Origin: Pseudomonas mosselii
GTDB lineage: Bacteria; Pseudomonadota; Gammaproteobacteria; Pseudomonadales; Pseudomonadaceae
Direction of reading: 5' to 3'
DNA: 64,000 nucleotides
Assembly: GCF_005796105.1 (NCBI RefSeq)
Contig: NZ_VAUO01000014.1
Location: forward strand, 1-64,000
The translations under genes and the position numbers were made by a program. Shown here one piece after another: positions 32,812 through 42,107 of this stretch; the first letter of the stretch is position 1, and every line of letters begins with the position of its first letter. The notes beneath the pieces are model-generated. The model saw only the letters and a list, made by a program, of their open reading frames with translations, did no database searches and had not been told where the DNA came from.

Positions 32812-33498
32812 TCAGTTTCCTTGTTCGAGAATGACGAAGTCGCGGCCTTCGACTTGGCCGCGACGTAACGGGTTCCGCGTGCAGAAACGCGCATATTGGG
32901 CATCGACGAAGCGGTAGGGCAGGTGCTCGTCGCGACCGTGGGGAATGCCCAGGCGCGCGGCCTGGATGACCCGTGGCACGGCGAGGCCGCAGTCTTCGAC
33001 GTACAAACGCGCGTGGTCGAAGCGTTGAGCGTCCCAGTCCGGCACCTTCAAGCCCATGGCCCGGCACAGCAGGGTCTGGCCATTGCACAGGCGCTCGGGC
33101 GGGCGCAGCTTGCCGCTGGCATCGGGGTTGTTCAACTGCATCTGCGCCAGGCTGTTCGAATCCGAAAGCGCATCGGTAAAAGGGTAGGCGGACTTGATCA
33201 GCACCGCATTGCCTGGCCCCTTTGCGCTGAAGTTCAGCGAATCGCCGCCGCGCGCGTAATACATGTAGATATGTCCGCCATCGAGAAACAGCGCCTTGCG
33301 TTTCTCGGTGTAGCCGAGCGAGGCGTGGCTACCCTTGTCAGTGAGGTAGTAGGCCTCGGTCTCGATGATTCGCGCGGCCAGCCACAGCTCGCCCTGGCGA
33401 TGGCGAATCACCTTGCCCAGCAGTTCGCGGGCGAGGGTCTGTGCATCGCGGTCGAAAAAACTGTCGGGCAGGGCGCGGTCGGGGCAGGGGGCTGGCAT
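32812..33498 (-). CDS. 3-methyladenine DNA glycosylase (AAG/MPG family)
   Basis: 228-residue alkylbase glycosylase starting base-excision repair of alkylated and deaminated purines. Family motifs are ARELLGKVIRH, RIIETEAYYLTDKGSHASLGYTEKRKALF (catalytic Glu in ETEAY) and GGHIYMYYARGGDSLNFSAKGPGNAVLIKSAYP. The sequence is complete relative to bacterial MPG proteins. It is packed directly before the DedA-PAP2 gene, an unusual functional pairing. Confidence 0.93.
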   Translation of the reverse strand: MPAPCPDRALPDSFFDRDAQTLARELLGKVIRHRQGELWLAARIIETEAYYLTDKGSHASLGYTEKRKALFLDGGHIYMYYARGGDSLNFSAKGPGNAVLIKSAYPFTDALSDSNSLAQMQLNNPDASGKLRPPERLCNGQTLLCRAMGLKVPDWDAQRFDHARLYVEDCGLAVPRVIQAARLGIPHGRDEHLPYRFVDAQYARFCTRNPLRRGQVEGRDFVILEQGN

Positions 33499-33884
33499 GC
33501 AGGCAGTTCGTGGCGATAAAGCCGGGGATCATAGCAATGAATGGCTTAATCGAGGCTGAATCGCTTTGCGGGCATGCTTTGCGAGGGCTGTTTCATAGGT
33601 GCCCGATTTGAGCCTGTTGGGGCTGCTGTGCAGCCCTTTCGCGGCACAAGGCCGCTCCTACAGAGCCCGCGTGAGCCCGTGAATATTGGCTTGCGCTGTG
33701 GTTGTAGGCGCTGCCTCGTGCCACGAAAGGATTGGATCTGGCTCGGATAATTCCGATACGGGTGGTTACATCTTTCCTACGCATTCTTTCCACCCATTTT
33801 CTACCATCCGCCACCCGCCGCTGGGCGTACCCGAGCGCGCCAGTTATAATCAGCCGATTTCCCCTTTGACAAGACATCGAGCCC
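33499..33884. other. Gap upstream of proA with a REP pair
   Basis: Between the divergent glycosylase and proA genes. It contains facing REP arms at 33636-33663 (ctttcgcggcacaaggccgc) and 33703-33730 (tgtaggcgctgcctcgtgcc). The proA leader follows, with cgcgccagttataatcagcc near 33840 providing a TATAAT-like -10. No reading frame looks real. Confidence 0.65.
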
Positions 33885-35156
33885 ATGACCGAGTCCGTTC
33901 TTGACTACATGACCCGCCTGGGTCGCGCCGCGCGCGAGGCCTCGCGGGTGATCGGCCGTGCCAGCACCGCGCAGAAGAACCGCGCCCTGCAGGCCGCTGC
34001 CGACGCGCTGGACGCCGCCCGCGATGCGCTCACCGCAGCCAACGAACAGGACCTAGCCAAAGGCCGCGCCAACGGCCTGGAGCCGGCGCTGCTCGACCGT
34101 CTGGCGCTCACGCCGGCGCGCATCGACAGCATGATCACTGGCCTGCGCCAGGTGGCCAGCCTGCCGGACCCGGTCGGCGCGATCCGCGACATGAGCTACC
34201 GCCCGTCGGGCATCCAGGTCGGCAAGATGCGCGTTCCGCTGGGTGTGATCGGCATCATCTACGAGTCGCGTCCGAACGTGACCATCGACGCTGCCAGCCT
34301 GTGCCTGAAGTCGGGCAATGCCACCATCCTGCGCGGCGGCTCCGAGGCCATCCACTCCAACCGCGCCATCGCCGCGTGCATCCAACAGGGCCTGGCCAAG
34401 GCCGGCCTGCCGCCAGCGGTGGTGCAGGTGGTCGAGACGACCGACCGCGAGGCGGTTGGCGCGTTGATCAGCATGCCGGAGTTTGTCGATGTGATCGTCC
34501 CGCGTGGCGGCCGTGGCCTGATTGAGCGCATCAGCCGTGACGCGCGGGTGCCGGTAATCAAGCACCTGGACGGTATCTGCCACGTGTTCGTCGACGCACA
34601 CGCCGACCTGGACAAGGCCTGGCGCGTGGCCTTCAACGCCAAGACCTACCGCTACGGCATCTGCGGCGCCATGGAGACGCTGCTGGTGGACCAGCAGGTG
34701 GCCGAAGGCTTTCTCCCGGAAATGGCCCGTCGCTTCGTCGAGAAAGGCGTCGAGCTGCGCGGCTGCCCACGCACCTGCGCACTCATCGACAGCAAGCCTG
34801 CCAGCGAAGACGACTGGCACACCGAATACCTCGACGCGATCCTGTCGATTCGTGTGGTCGATGGCCTGGACCAGGCCATCGAACACATCAACCACTACGG
34901 CTCGCACCACACCGACTCGATCATCACCGAGCATCAGGGCCAGGCTCGGCGCTTCATGGCCGAGGTCGATTCGGCGTCGGTCATGCTCAATACCCCGACC
35001 TGCTTCGCCGATGGTTTCGAATATGGCCTGGGCGCCGAGATCGGTATCTCCACCGACAAGCTGCACGCCCGTGGCCCAGTCGGCCTGGAAGGCCTGACCT
35101 GCGAGAAGTACGTGGTGATCGGTGATGGCCAACTGCGCGGCCAGGAGTCCTGCTGA
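33885..35156 (+). CDS. proA: Gamma-glutamyl phosphate reductase
   Basis: Second step of proline synthesis, NADPH reduction of glutamyl 5-phosphate to glutamate semialdehyde. 423 residues, normal length. ALDH-like fold with the nucleophile C232 in LDGICHVFVD, the cofactor segment GNATILRGGSEAIHSN, and the conserved PLGVIGIIYESRPNVTID. Start ATG 33885 as MTESVLDYM. nadD begins 1 nt after its stop. Confidence 0.97.
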   Translation: MTESVLDYMTRLGRAAREASRVIGRASTAQKNRALQAAADALDAARDALTAANEQDLAKGRANGLEPALLDRLALTPARIDSMITGLRQVASLPDPVGAIRDMSYRPSGIQVGKMRVPLGVIGIIYESRPNVTIDAASLCLKSGNATILRGGSEAIHSNRAIAACIQQGLAKAGLPPAVVQVVETTDREAVGALISMPEFVDVIVPRGGRGLIERISRDARVPVIKHLDGICHVFVDAHADLDKAWRVAFNAKTYRYGICGAMETLLVDQQVAEGFLPEMARRFVEKGVELRGCPRTCALIDSKPASEDDWHTEYLDAILSIRVVDGLDQAIEHINHYGSHHTDSIITEHQGQARRFMAEVDSASVMLNTPTCFADGFEYGLGAEIGISTDKLHARGPVGLEGLTCEKYVVIGDGQLRGQESC

Positions 35157-35157
35157 G

Positions 35158-35817
35158 TTGAGCAAGGCTGCGGCAGTCCGGCGTATCGGCATGCTTGGCG
35201 GAACCTTCGATCCGGTGCATATCGGTCACTTGCGCAGTGCGCTGGAAGTGGCCGAGTTCATGGACCTGGACGAACTGCGCCTGTTGCCCAATGCCCGCCC
35301 GCCGCACCGCGACACCCCGCAGGTGGCGGCGCAGGACCGGCTGGCCATGGTGCGCAGTGCGGTGCAGGGCGTTGCGCGCCTGAGCGTGGACGACCGCGAA
35401 CTGGCCCGCGACAAGCCGTCGTACACCCTCGACACGCTGGAGTCGGTGCGCGCCGAGCTGGGGCCCGACGACCAACTGTTCCTGGTGTTGGGTTGGGATG
35501 CCTTCTGTGGCTTGCCCAGCTGGCACCGCTGGGAAGAATTGCTGCAACACTGTCACATCCTGGTCCTGCAACGCCCGGATGCCGACGTAGAACCCCCTGA
35601 TGCGCTGCGCAACTTGTTGGCAGCGCGTCAGCAGAGCGATCCCACCGCCATGTCCGGCCCGGCGGGGCACATTTCGTTCGTCTGGCAGACACCGCTCGCG
35701 GTGTCCGCCACCCAGATCCGACAGCTGCTGGCCAGTGGCAAGTCGGTTCGGTTCCTGGTGCCGGACGCCGTACTGGCCTACATCGAGGCGCACGATCTGT
35801 ATCGTGCGTCCAACTGA
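35158..35817 (+). CDS. nadD: Nicotinate-nucleotide adenylyltransferase
   Basis: Adenylates NaMN to NaAD in NAD synthesis. 219 residues. The nucleotidyltransferase motif GMLGGTFDPVHIGHLRSA is near the N-terminus, LVLGWDAFCGLPSWHRWEEL is typical, and the C-terminal TPLAVSATQIRQ stands for the ISSTxIR motif. The start is assigned to TTG at 35158, giving a short lead before RRIGMLGG and placing AGGAG (35143-35147) upstream. A longer ATG start at 35122 overlapping proA is possible but less likely. Confidence 0.92.
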   Translation: MSKAAAVRRIGMLGGTFDPVHIGHLRSALEVAEFMDLDELRLLPNARPPHRDTPQVAAQDRLAMVRSAVQGVARLSVDDRELARDKPSYTLDTLESVRAELGPDDQLFLVLGWDAFCGLPSWHRWEELLQHCHILVLQRPDADVEPPDALRNLLAARQQSDPTAMSGPAGHISFVWQTPLAVSATQIRQLLASGKSVRFLVPDAVLAYIEAHDLYRASN

Positions 35818-35859
35818 CGGCGCCACGGCGCCTCATTCAATGAGTTGAACGAGTTTTAT

Positions 35860-36279
35860 ATGACCAAGCAGAAAATCAATGGCGAAGAACTGGTCGAACT
35901 GACCAAGGCCGCGCTGGAAGACGTCAAGGCCCAGGATATCCAGGTCATCGACGTGCGTGAGAAGCACAGCCTGACCGACTACATGATCATCGCCACCGGT
36001 ACCTCCAACCGCCAGATCAACGCGATGCTGGAAAAGGTCCGCGAGGCGGTCAAGGCCAAGGGCGCACAGCCTCTGGGCGAAGAAGGCAAGGGCGACAGCG
36101 ACTGGGTGCTGCTGGACTTGAATGACGTCATCGTGCACATGATGACCGCCGCTGCGCGTCAGTTCTACGACCTTGAGCGTCTGTGGCTGGGTGCCGAGCA
36201 GAGCCGTTCGGCTGATGGTCGCCACCACAGCCCGGAGAACGCGCATGACTATTCCGAAAAGCTCAAGGATCGGGAATAA
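35860..36279 (+). CDS. rsfS: Ribosome silencing factor
   Basis: 139-residue RsfS/Iojap-family protein that binds L14 on the 50S subunit and blocks subunit joining in starved cells. Core sequences: QVIDVREKHSLTDYMIIATGTSNRQINAM, GEGKGDSDWVLLDLNDVIVHMM and ARQFYDLERLW. The C-terminal tail is hydrophilic. A TTG five codons upstream is an alternative start. It lies between nadD and rlmH in the usual order. Confidence 0.95.
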   Translation: MTKQKINGEELVELTKAALEDVKAQDIQVIDVREKHSLTDYMIIATGTSNRQINAMLEKVREAVKAKGAQPLGEEGKGDSDWVLLDLNDVIVHMMTAAARQFYDLERLWLGAEQSRSADGRHHSPENAHDYSEKLKDRE

Positions 36280-36288
36280 GGTCGCGCT

Positions 36289-36756
36289 GTGCGTCTGCGT
36301 CTGATTGCGGTTGGCTCGCGCATGCCCAAGTGGGTCGAGGAAGGCTGGCATGAGTATGCCAAGCGCCTGCCCCCGGAGCTTGCGCTGGAGCTGGTGGAAA
36401 TCCCGCTCAACACCCGTGGCAAGAATGCCGATGTCGCCCGCCTGATCCGTCAGGAGGGCGAGGCGATGCTGAGCAAGGTGCAGCCTGGGGAACGCATCGT
36501 CACCCTGGAGGTCCATGGCAAGCCGTGGAGCACCGAGCAGTTGGCGAGCGAGCTGGATCGCTGGCGCCTGGATGCGCGTACGGTCAACCTGATGGTGGGT
36601 GGCCCGGAGGGGCTGGCGCCGGAGGTCTGTGCGCGCAGCGAGCAGCGTTGGTCGTTGTCGCCGCTGACCTTGCCGCATCCGCTGGTGCGGATTCTGCTTG
36701 GCGAGCAGATCTATCGTGCCTGGACCGTGCTGTCCGGGCACCCCTACCACAAATGA
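36289..36756 (+). CDS. rlmH: 23S rRNA pseudouridine-1915 N3-methyltransferase
   Basis: 155-residue SPOUT methyltransferase that modifies Psi1915 in helix 69 of assembled 70S ribosomes. The knot region is intact: GERIVTLEVHGKPWSTEQLA, VNLMVGGPEGLAPEV and WSLSPLTLPHPLVRILLGEQIYRAWTVLSGHPYHK, the invariant C-terminus of the family. GTG start at 36289, 9 nt after rsfS. Confidence 0.96.
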   Translation: MRLRLIAVGSRMPKWVEEGWHEYAKRLPPELALELVEIPLNTRGKNADVARLIRQEGEAMLSKVQPGERIVTLEVHGKPWSTEQLASELDRWRLDARTVNLMVGGPEGLAPEVCARSEQRWSLSPLTLPHPLVRILLGEQIYRAWTVLSGHPYHK

Positions 36757-36773
36757 ACCTGTAAGCCCGCCCG

Positions 36774-38672
36774 ATGCCGCAGCAGATCCCCCTCAAGGAC
36801 CACGAGAAAGACGCCCGCCTGGTGCGTAAACGCGTCGTCGTGGGTGCGGTGGCGATCATGCTGCTGATCTGCGTGCTGATTGCGCGCCTGTATTTCCTGC
36901 AGGTCATTCAGTACGACTATCACTCGACGCTGTCGGAGAACAACCGGGTGCATGTGCAGCCGATCCCGCCGACCCGCGGGCTGATCTTCGACCGCAACGG
37001 GGTGATCATCGCCGACAACCGTCCAAGCTTCAGCCTGGTGATGACGCGCGAGCGCGCCGGCAATCCCGGTAAGTGGCAGGAAGTGCTGGATGTGATCGTC
37101 GAGGTGCTGGAGCTGACCCCGGATGACCGGGCGTTGTTCGAGAAGCGCATGAAGCAGGGGCGACGGCCGTTCGAGCCGGTGCCGATCCTGTTCGAACTCA
37201 CCGAAGAGCAGATCGCCCGTATCGCCGTGAACCAGTTCCGCCTGCCAGGCGTCGAGGTGGCTGCGCAGTTGGTCCGTCACTACCCGCAGGGCACGCATTT
37301 CGCCCATTCGGTGGGGTATGTGGGGCGCATCAACGAGAAGGAGCTCAAGACGCTCGACCCGGTCAATTACAGCGGCACCCACCATATCGGCAAGACCGGC
37401 ATCGAGCGCTTCTACGAAGACGAGCTGCACGGCCAGGTGGGTTACGAGGAAGTCGAGACCAATGCCCGTGGCCGTGTGCTGCGGGTACTCAAACGCACCG
37501 ACCCCAAGCCAGGCAAGGACATCGTCCTGAGCCTCGACATCAAGTTGCAGGAGGCTGCCGAACAGGCGCTGGGTGGACGCCGTGGCGCGATCGTGGCACT
37601 CGATCCGCGCACTGGCGAGGTGTTGGCGATGGTCAGCCAGCCGAGCTTCGACCCTAACTTGTTCGTCACCGGCATCAGCTTCAAGGCCTATGCCGAACTG
37701 CGCGATTCGATCGACCGTCCGCTGTTCAACCGTGTGTTGCGTGGCCTGTACCCGCCGGGTTCGACGATCAAGCCGGCAGTGGCCATCGCCGGGTTGGACA
37801 GCGGCGTGGTCACAGCGTCCAGCCGGGTTTTCGACCCCGGTTACTACCAACTGCCCAACTATGACCATAAGTACCGCAACTGGAACCGTACCGGCGATGG
37901 CTGGGTGGATCTGGATGTGGCGATCATGCGCTCTAACGACACGTACTTCTACGATCTGGCGCACAAGATGGGCATTGATCGGTTATCCAGCTACATGAAC
38001 CGCTTCGGCATTGGACAAAAAGTCTCGCTCGACATGTTCGAGGAATCTCCAGGGCTCATGCCATCGCGCGAGTGGAAACGCGCCACCCGCCGTCAGGCCT
38101 GGTTCCCGGGGGAAACCCTGATTCTCGGGATTGGCCAGGGCTACATGCAGGCGACACCCCTGCAACTGGCCCAGGCCACCGCGCTGATCGCCAACAAGGG
38201 TGTGTGGAACCGCCCGCACCTGGCCAAGACCATCGAAGGTCAGCCGCCAGTGGACCAGAACCCCATGCAAGACATTGTCCTGCGTGACAAATCCGACTGG
38301 GCCAAGGTTACCCATGGCATGGAGCAGGTGATGCACGGCGCCCGGGGGACCGCGCGCAAGGCGGCGCTGGGCTCGCAATACCGCATCGCAGGCAAGAGCG
38401 GCACGGCGCAGGTGGTGGCGATCAAGCAGGGCGAGAAGTACGACCGCAACAAGCTTCAGGAGCGCCACCGCGACCACGCGTTGTTCGTCGCCTTCGCCCC
38501 GGCCAACGACCCGAAGATCGTGGTCTCGGTGATGGTCGAGAACGGCGAGTCCGGCTCAGGTGTCGCCGCCCCCGTGGTACGTCAGGTCATGGACGCCTGG
38601 CTGCTCGACGAGAATGGCCAGCTCAAGCCTGAGTTTGGCCCCGCCACAGTCGCCCAGGAAACGGCCCCGTGA
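36774..38672 (+). CDS. mrdA: Penicillin-binding protein 2 (elongation transpeptidase)
   Basis: Class B PBP of the elongasome, 632 residues. One N-terminal span (about 24-46) precedes the pedestal (PTRGLIFDRNGVIIADNRPSF) and the transpeptidase domain. Active-site serine is S330 in PPGSTIKP (SxxK), SND is in MRSNDTYF, and KSGTAQ closes the site. Works with RodA, encoded next, with a 4-nt overlap. Target of mecillinam-type beta-lactams by family. Confidence 0.97.
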   Translation: MPQQIPLKDHEKDARLVRKRVVVGAVAIMLLICVLIARLYFLQVIQYDYHSTLSENNRVHVQPIPPTRGLIFDRNGVIIADNRPSFSLVMTRERAGNPGKWQEVLDVIVEVLELTPDDRALFEKRMKQGRRPFEPVPILFELTEEQIARIAVNQFRLPGVEVAAQLVRHYPQGTHFAHSVGYVGRINEKELKTLDPVNYSGTHHIGKTGIERFYEDELHGQVGYEEVETNARGRVLRVLKRTDPKPGKDIVLSLDIKLQEAAEQALGGRRGAIVALDPRTGEVLAMVSQPSFDPNLFVTGISFKAYAELRDSIDRPLFNRVLRGLYPPGSTIKPAVAIAGLDSGVVTASSRVFDPGYYQLPNYDHKYRNWNRTGDGWVDLDVAIMRSNDTYFYDLAHKMGIDRLSSYMNRFGIGQKVSLDMFEESPGLMPSREWKRATRRQAWFPGETLILGIGQGYMQATPLQLAQATALIANKGVWNRPHLAKTIEGQPPVDQNPMQDIVLRDKSDWAKVTHGMEQVMHGARGTARKAALGSQYRIAGKSGTAQVVAIKQGEKYDRNKLQERHRDHALFVAFAPANDPKIVVSVMVENGESGSGVAAPVVRQVMDAWLLDENGQLKPEFGPATVAQETAP

Positions 38673-39814
38673 AGAACAATTTCGATCGCATGCTCTCCAG
38701 CGAGGACGTGATGCGCAGGCGCGCCAGCTTCCTGCAGCGCATCCACGTCGACGGTCCCTTGCTGCTCATCCTGCTCACACTCGCCGCTGGCAGCCTGTTC
38801 GTGCTGTATTCGGCCAGCGGCAAGAATTGGGATCTGCTGATGAAGCAGGCCAGCTCGTTTGGCATTGGTCTGGTGTCGATGTTCATCATCGCTCAGCTCG
38901 AACCGCGCTTCATGGCACGCTGGGTGCCGCTGGCGTACCTGGCCGGTGTGCTCCTGCTGGTGGTGGTGGACGTGATGGGCCACAACGCCATGGGTGCCAC
39001 GCGCTGGATCAACATCCCCGGGGTGATCCGTTTTCAGCCCTCAGAGTTCATGAAGATCATCATGCCGGCGACCATCGCTTGGTATCTGTCCAAGCGCACC
39101 CTGCCGCCACACCTCAAGCATGTGGCGATCAGCCTGGTGCTGATCGGCGTGCCGTTCATCCTCATCGTGCGTCAGCCTGACTTGGGGACTGCACTGTTGA
39201 TCCTGGCCTCCGGCGCCTTCGTGTTGTTCATGGGGGGGCTGCGTTGGCGCTGGATCATCAGCGTGATCACCGCGGCAGTGCCGGTGGCGGTAGGCATGTG
39301 GTTCTTCGTGATGCACGACTATCAAAAGCAGCGCGTACTGACCTTCCTCGACCCTGAAAGCGACCCCCTGGGCACGGGCTGGAACATCATCCAGTCCAAG
39401 GCGGCGATTGGCTCAGGCGGCGTGCTGGGCAAGGGCTGGCTGCTCGGCACCCAGTCGCACCTGGACTTCCTCCCGGAAAGCCACACCGACTTCATCATCG
39501 CGGTGCTGGGGGAGGAATTCGGCTTGGTGGGCATCTGCCTGCTGCTGATCATCTATCTGCTGCTCATCGGCCGTGGCCTGATGATCACTGCCCAGGCGCA
39601 GACATTGTTCGGCAAGCTGCTGGCGGGCAGCTTGACCATGACCTTCTTTGTGTACGTGTTCGTCAATATCGGTATGGTCAGCGGCTTGTTACCCGTGGTG
39701 GGCGTGCCGCTGCCCTTCATTAGCTATGGCGGAACTTCGTTGGTGACGCTGCTGTCAGCGTTTGGCGTTCTGATGTCGATCCACACGCACCGCAAATGGA
39801 TCGCACAGGTTTGA
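38669..39814 (+). CDS. rodA: Rod-shape SEDS glycosyltransferase
   Basis: 381-residue SEDS polymerase making glycan strands from lipid II with PBP2. About ten spans. Key sequences are NAMGATRWINIPGVIRFQPSEFMKI, VRQPDLGTALLI, QSKAAIGSGGVLGKGWLLGTQSHLDFLPESHTDFI and VGVPLPFISYGGTSLV. The GTG at 38669 overlaps the mrdA stop and has AGGAAA upstream; internal ATG starts at 38690 and 38711 exist. The 3' end overlaps the longest version of mltB. Confidence 0.96.
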   Translation: MKNNFDRMLSSEDVMRRRASFLQRIHVDGPLLLILLTLAAGSLFVLYSASGKNWDLLMKQASSFGIGLVSMFIIAQLEPRFMARWVPLAYLAGVLLLVVVDVMGHNAMGATRWINIPGVIRFQPSEFMKIIMPATIAWYLSKRTLPPHLKHVAISLVLIGVPFILIVRQPDLGTALLILASGAFVLFMGGLRWRWIISVITAAVPVAVGMWFFVMHDYQKQRVLTFLDPESDPLGTGWNIIQSKAAIGSGGVLGKGWLLGTQSHLDFLPESHTDFIIAVLGEEFGLVGICLLLIIYLLLIGRGLMITAQAQTLFGKLLAGSLTMTFFVYVFVNIGMVSGLLPVVGVPLPFISYGGTSLVTLLSAFGVLMSIHTHRKWIAQV

Positions 39815-39831
39815 AAAAGGTGATGAATTTG

Positions 39832-40842
39832 ATGCAAGCAGTGCGTAACTGGGCTGCCCGTTGTGCGCCGTGGATCGGTGCGGTGGGCCTGTTCGGCGCT
39901 GTCCAGCAGGCCCATGCCGGCGACTATGACGCCTCTCCTGAAGTGGCCGCATTCATCGGTGAGATGAGCCGCGACTATGGATTTGCCGGCGAGCAGTTGG
40001 TGGGCGTGTTCCGCGAGGTGCAGCGCAAGCAAGCGATCCTCGATGCGATTTCGCGTCCGGCCGAGCGGGTCAAACCGTGGAAAGAATACCGCCCGATGTT
40101 CATCACCGATGCGCGCATCGCCCGTGGCGTGGACTTCTGGCGCCAGCACGAGGCCGCCCTGGCGCGGGCCGAGCAGCAATACGGGGTGCCGGCGCAGTAC
40201 ATCGTCGCGATCATCGGCGTGGAAACCTTCTTTGGGCGCAACACCGGCAATTACCGGGTCATCGATGCACTGTCCACCTTGGGCTTCGATTACCCGCCGC
40301 GCGCCGAGTTCTTCCGCAAGGAACTGCGCGAGTTCCTGCTGCTGGCCCGCGATGAACAACTCGATCCGCTCACGCTCAAGGGCTCGTATGCCGGTGCGAT
40401 GGGCCTGCCGCAGTTCATGCCGAGCAGTTTTCGCAATTACGCCGTGGACTTCGACGGCGATGGCCACATCAACATCTGGACCAACCCGGACGATGCCATC
40501 GGCAGTGTTGCGAGCTACTTCAAACGCCATGGCTGGGTTGCCGGAGGGCCGGTGGTCAGTCGCGCGACGGTCTCCGGCGAGCTGGCCGATCAAGGGTTGA
40601 CCAGCGGCATCGAACCGGTGAGCACCGTGGGGCAGTTGCGGGCGCTGGGCTGGTCGAGTCATGATGCGCTGCGCGATGATATGCCGGTCACCGCCTTCCG
40701 TCTGGAAGGCGAAAAGGGCCCCGAATACTGGATGGGCCTCAAGAACTTCTACGCGATCACTCGCTACAACCGCAGCGTGATGTATGCCATGGCGGTGCAT
40801 CAGCTTTCGGAACAGCTGGTTCAGGCACGGGGCGTCAACTAA
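39832..40842 (+). CDS. mltB: Lytic murein transglycosylase B
   Basis: About 336 residues, soluble periplasmic version: a signal peptide ends near QQAHA, with no lipobox. The catalytic Glu is E131 in AIIGVETFFGRNTG. The MltB-family stretches GSYAGAMGLPQFMPSSFRNYAVDFDGDGHINIW and SVASYFKRHGWVAGG follow. It cleaves MurNAc-GlcNAc bonds to 1,6-anhydro products. ATG 39832 is chosen for SD spacing (AAAGG at 39816-39820); 39823 is an alternative. No peptidoglycan-binding domain, unlike the second homologue at 46460. Confidence 0.92.
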   Translation: MQAVRNWAARCAPWIGAVGLFGAVQQAHAGDYDASPEVAAFIGEMSRDYGFAGEQLVGVFREVQRKQAILDAISRPAERVKPWKEYRPMFITDARIARGVDFWRQHEAALARAEQQYGVPAQYIVAIIGVETFFGRNTGNYRVIDALSTLGFDYPPRAEFFRKELREFLLLARDEQLDPLTLKGSYAGAMGLPQFMPSSFRNYAVDFDGDGHINIWTNPDDAIGSVASYFKRHGWVAGGPVVSRATVSGELADQGLTSGIEPVSTVGQLRALGWSSHDALRDDMPVTAFRLEGEKGPEYWMGLKNFYAITRYNRSVMYAMAVHQLSEQLVQARGVN

Positions 40843-41841
40843 ATGCGCGAGTTTTTTACAGCCAATACGTTCAAATTGCTGACCTGCGTGGCCGTCGGCC
40901 TGGTGCTGGCCAGTTGTTCTTCCAGCCGACCGACCTCGCAAAGCGGCGGTAACGTCGTGCGTGCGCAGCCGGGCCTGGACATCAACCGTGCCCACAAGGA
41001 TGGCGCGCCCTGGTGGGACGTGGACGTCAACAAGATCCCCGATGCCACCCCGACCGTGCACAACGGCGCCTACAAGGCCAACCCGTACACGGTGCTGGGC
41101 AAGACCTACTACCCCATGCAGGATTCGCGCAACTACCGCGCCGAGGGCACGGCGTCGTGGTACGGCACCAAGTTCCACGGCCAGAATACTGCCAACGGTG
41201 AACTGTATGACCTGTATGGCATGAGCGCGGCGCACAAGACCTTGCCGCTGCCGGCTTACGTGCGGGTGACCAACCTGGCCAACGGTCGCAGCGTGATCCT
41301 GCGGGTCAACGACCGCGGCCCGTTCTACTCCGACCGGATCATCGACCTGTCGTACGCGGCGGCGAAAAAGCTCGGTTACGCCGAGATTGGCACCGCGCAC
41401 GTGCGTGTGGAGGGTATCGATCCGCAGCAGTGGTGGGCCGATCGTGGCCAGCAGCAGCCGTTGATGCTCAAGGAGCCGCAAGTGGCCCAGGCGCAGCCGA
41501 TGACTGCCAGCACCGGTCGTGTCGAGCAGTGGACGCCGCCTGCGCAGCAGCATGCAGCGCCCGTGGTGCCGGTGCAGGTCGCGGGCAACAACGTGCCCTC
41601 CAGTGCCGGTGGCAGCATCTTGCAGGTGGGCGCCTTTGCCAACCCGGACGCCGCCGAGCTGCTGCGTGCCAAACTCAGTACCATGGTCAGCGCGCCGGTG
41701 TTCATCAGCTCCATCGTACGTAACCAGCAGACGCTGCACCGCGTACGCCTGGGCCCGATCAACAGCCAGGGCGAGATCCAACAAGCCCAGGACAGCATTC
41801 GCCTGGCGAACCTTGGCCAGGCCAAGGTTGTCACTGACTGA
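40843..41841 (+). CDS. rlpA: RlpA, septal lytic transglycosylase lipoprotein
   Basis: 332 residues. Lipoprotein signal with lipobox LASC, a double-psi beta-barrel with GTASWYGTKFHGQNTANGE (E120) and VNDRGPFYSDRIIDLS (D157), the same catalytic positions as P. aeruginosa RlpA, then a Gln/Pro-rich linker and a C-terminal SPOR domain (about 255-332, ILQVGAFANPDAAELLR). Cuts naked glycan strands at the septum; SPOR targets denuded peptidoglycan. Starts immediately after the mltB stop. Confidence 0.95.
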   Translation: MREFFTANTFKLLTCVAVGLVLASCSSSRPTSQSGGNVVRAQPGLDINRAHKDGAPWWDVDVNKIPDATPTVHNGAYKANPYTVLGKTYYPMQDSRNYRAEGTASWYGTKFHGQNTANGELYDLYGMSAAHKTLPLPAYVRVTNLANGRSVILRVNDRGPFYSDRIIDLSYAAAKKLGYAEIGTAHVRVEGIDPQQWWADRGQQQPLMLKEPQVAQAQPMTASTGRVEQWTPPAQQHAAPVVPVQVAGNNVPSSAGGSILQVGAFANPDAAELLRAKLSTMVSAPVFISSIVRNQQTLHRVRLGPINSQGEIQQAQDSIRLANLGQAKVVTD

Positions 41842-41849
41842 GCGGACAA

Positions 41850-41931
41850 GCGGCAAGCTGCAAGAAGGGGGGAAGCGTACATCGTCGCTTTTTCTTGAAG
41901 CTTGCAGCTCGCAGCTAGAGCCGCTCTAGCT
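41850..41931. repeat. Inverted repeat cluster after rlpA
   Basis: gcggcaagctgcaag and cttgaagcttgcagctcgcag are inverted relatives of each other and of the blocks near 19970 and 45350. They are followed by agctagag-ccg-ctctagct (41913-41931), a perfect 8-bp hairpin that may terminate the rlpA transcript. Confidence 0.55.
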
Positions 41932-42107
41932 GTCGGTTTGTTCATGAATTGCCGGGCCTTGCCATGTACAATGCCCGCTTTTGCCCTGGGCGGCATTACG
42001 CCGCACTTTTTTGGGCCAGGCCTAATGGCCACATAACCAGACTGACGCGGCGTCGGGCACCCTGTTGCCGACGGAACATCAGACCATTAGCGATTTACGA
42101 GAGACGG

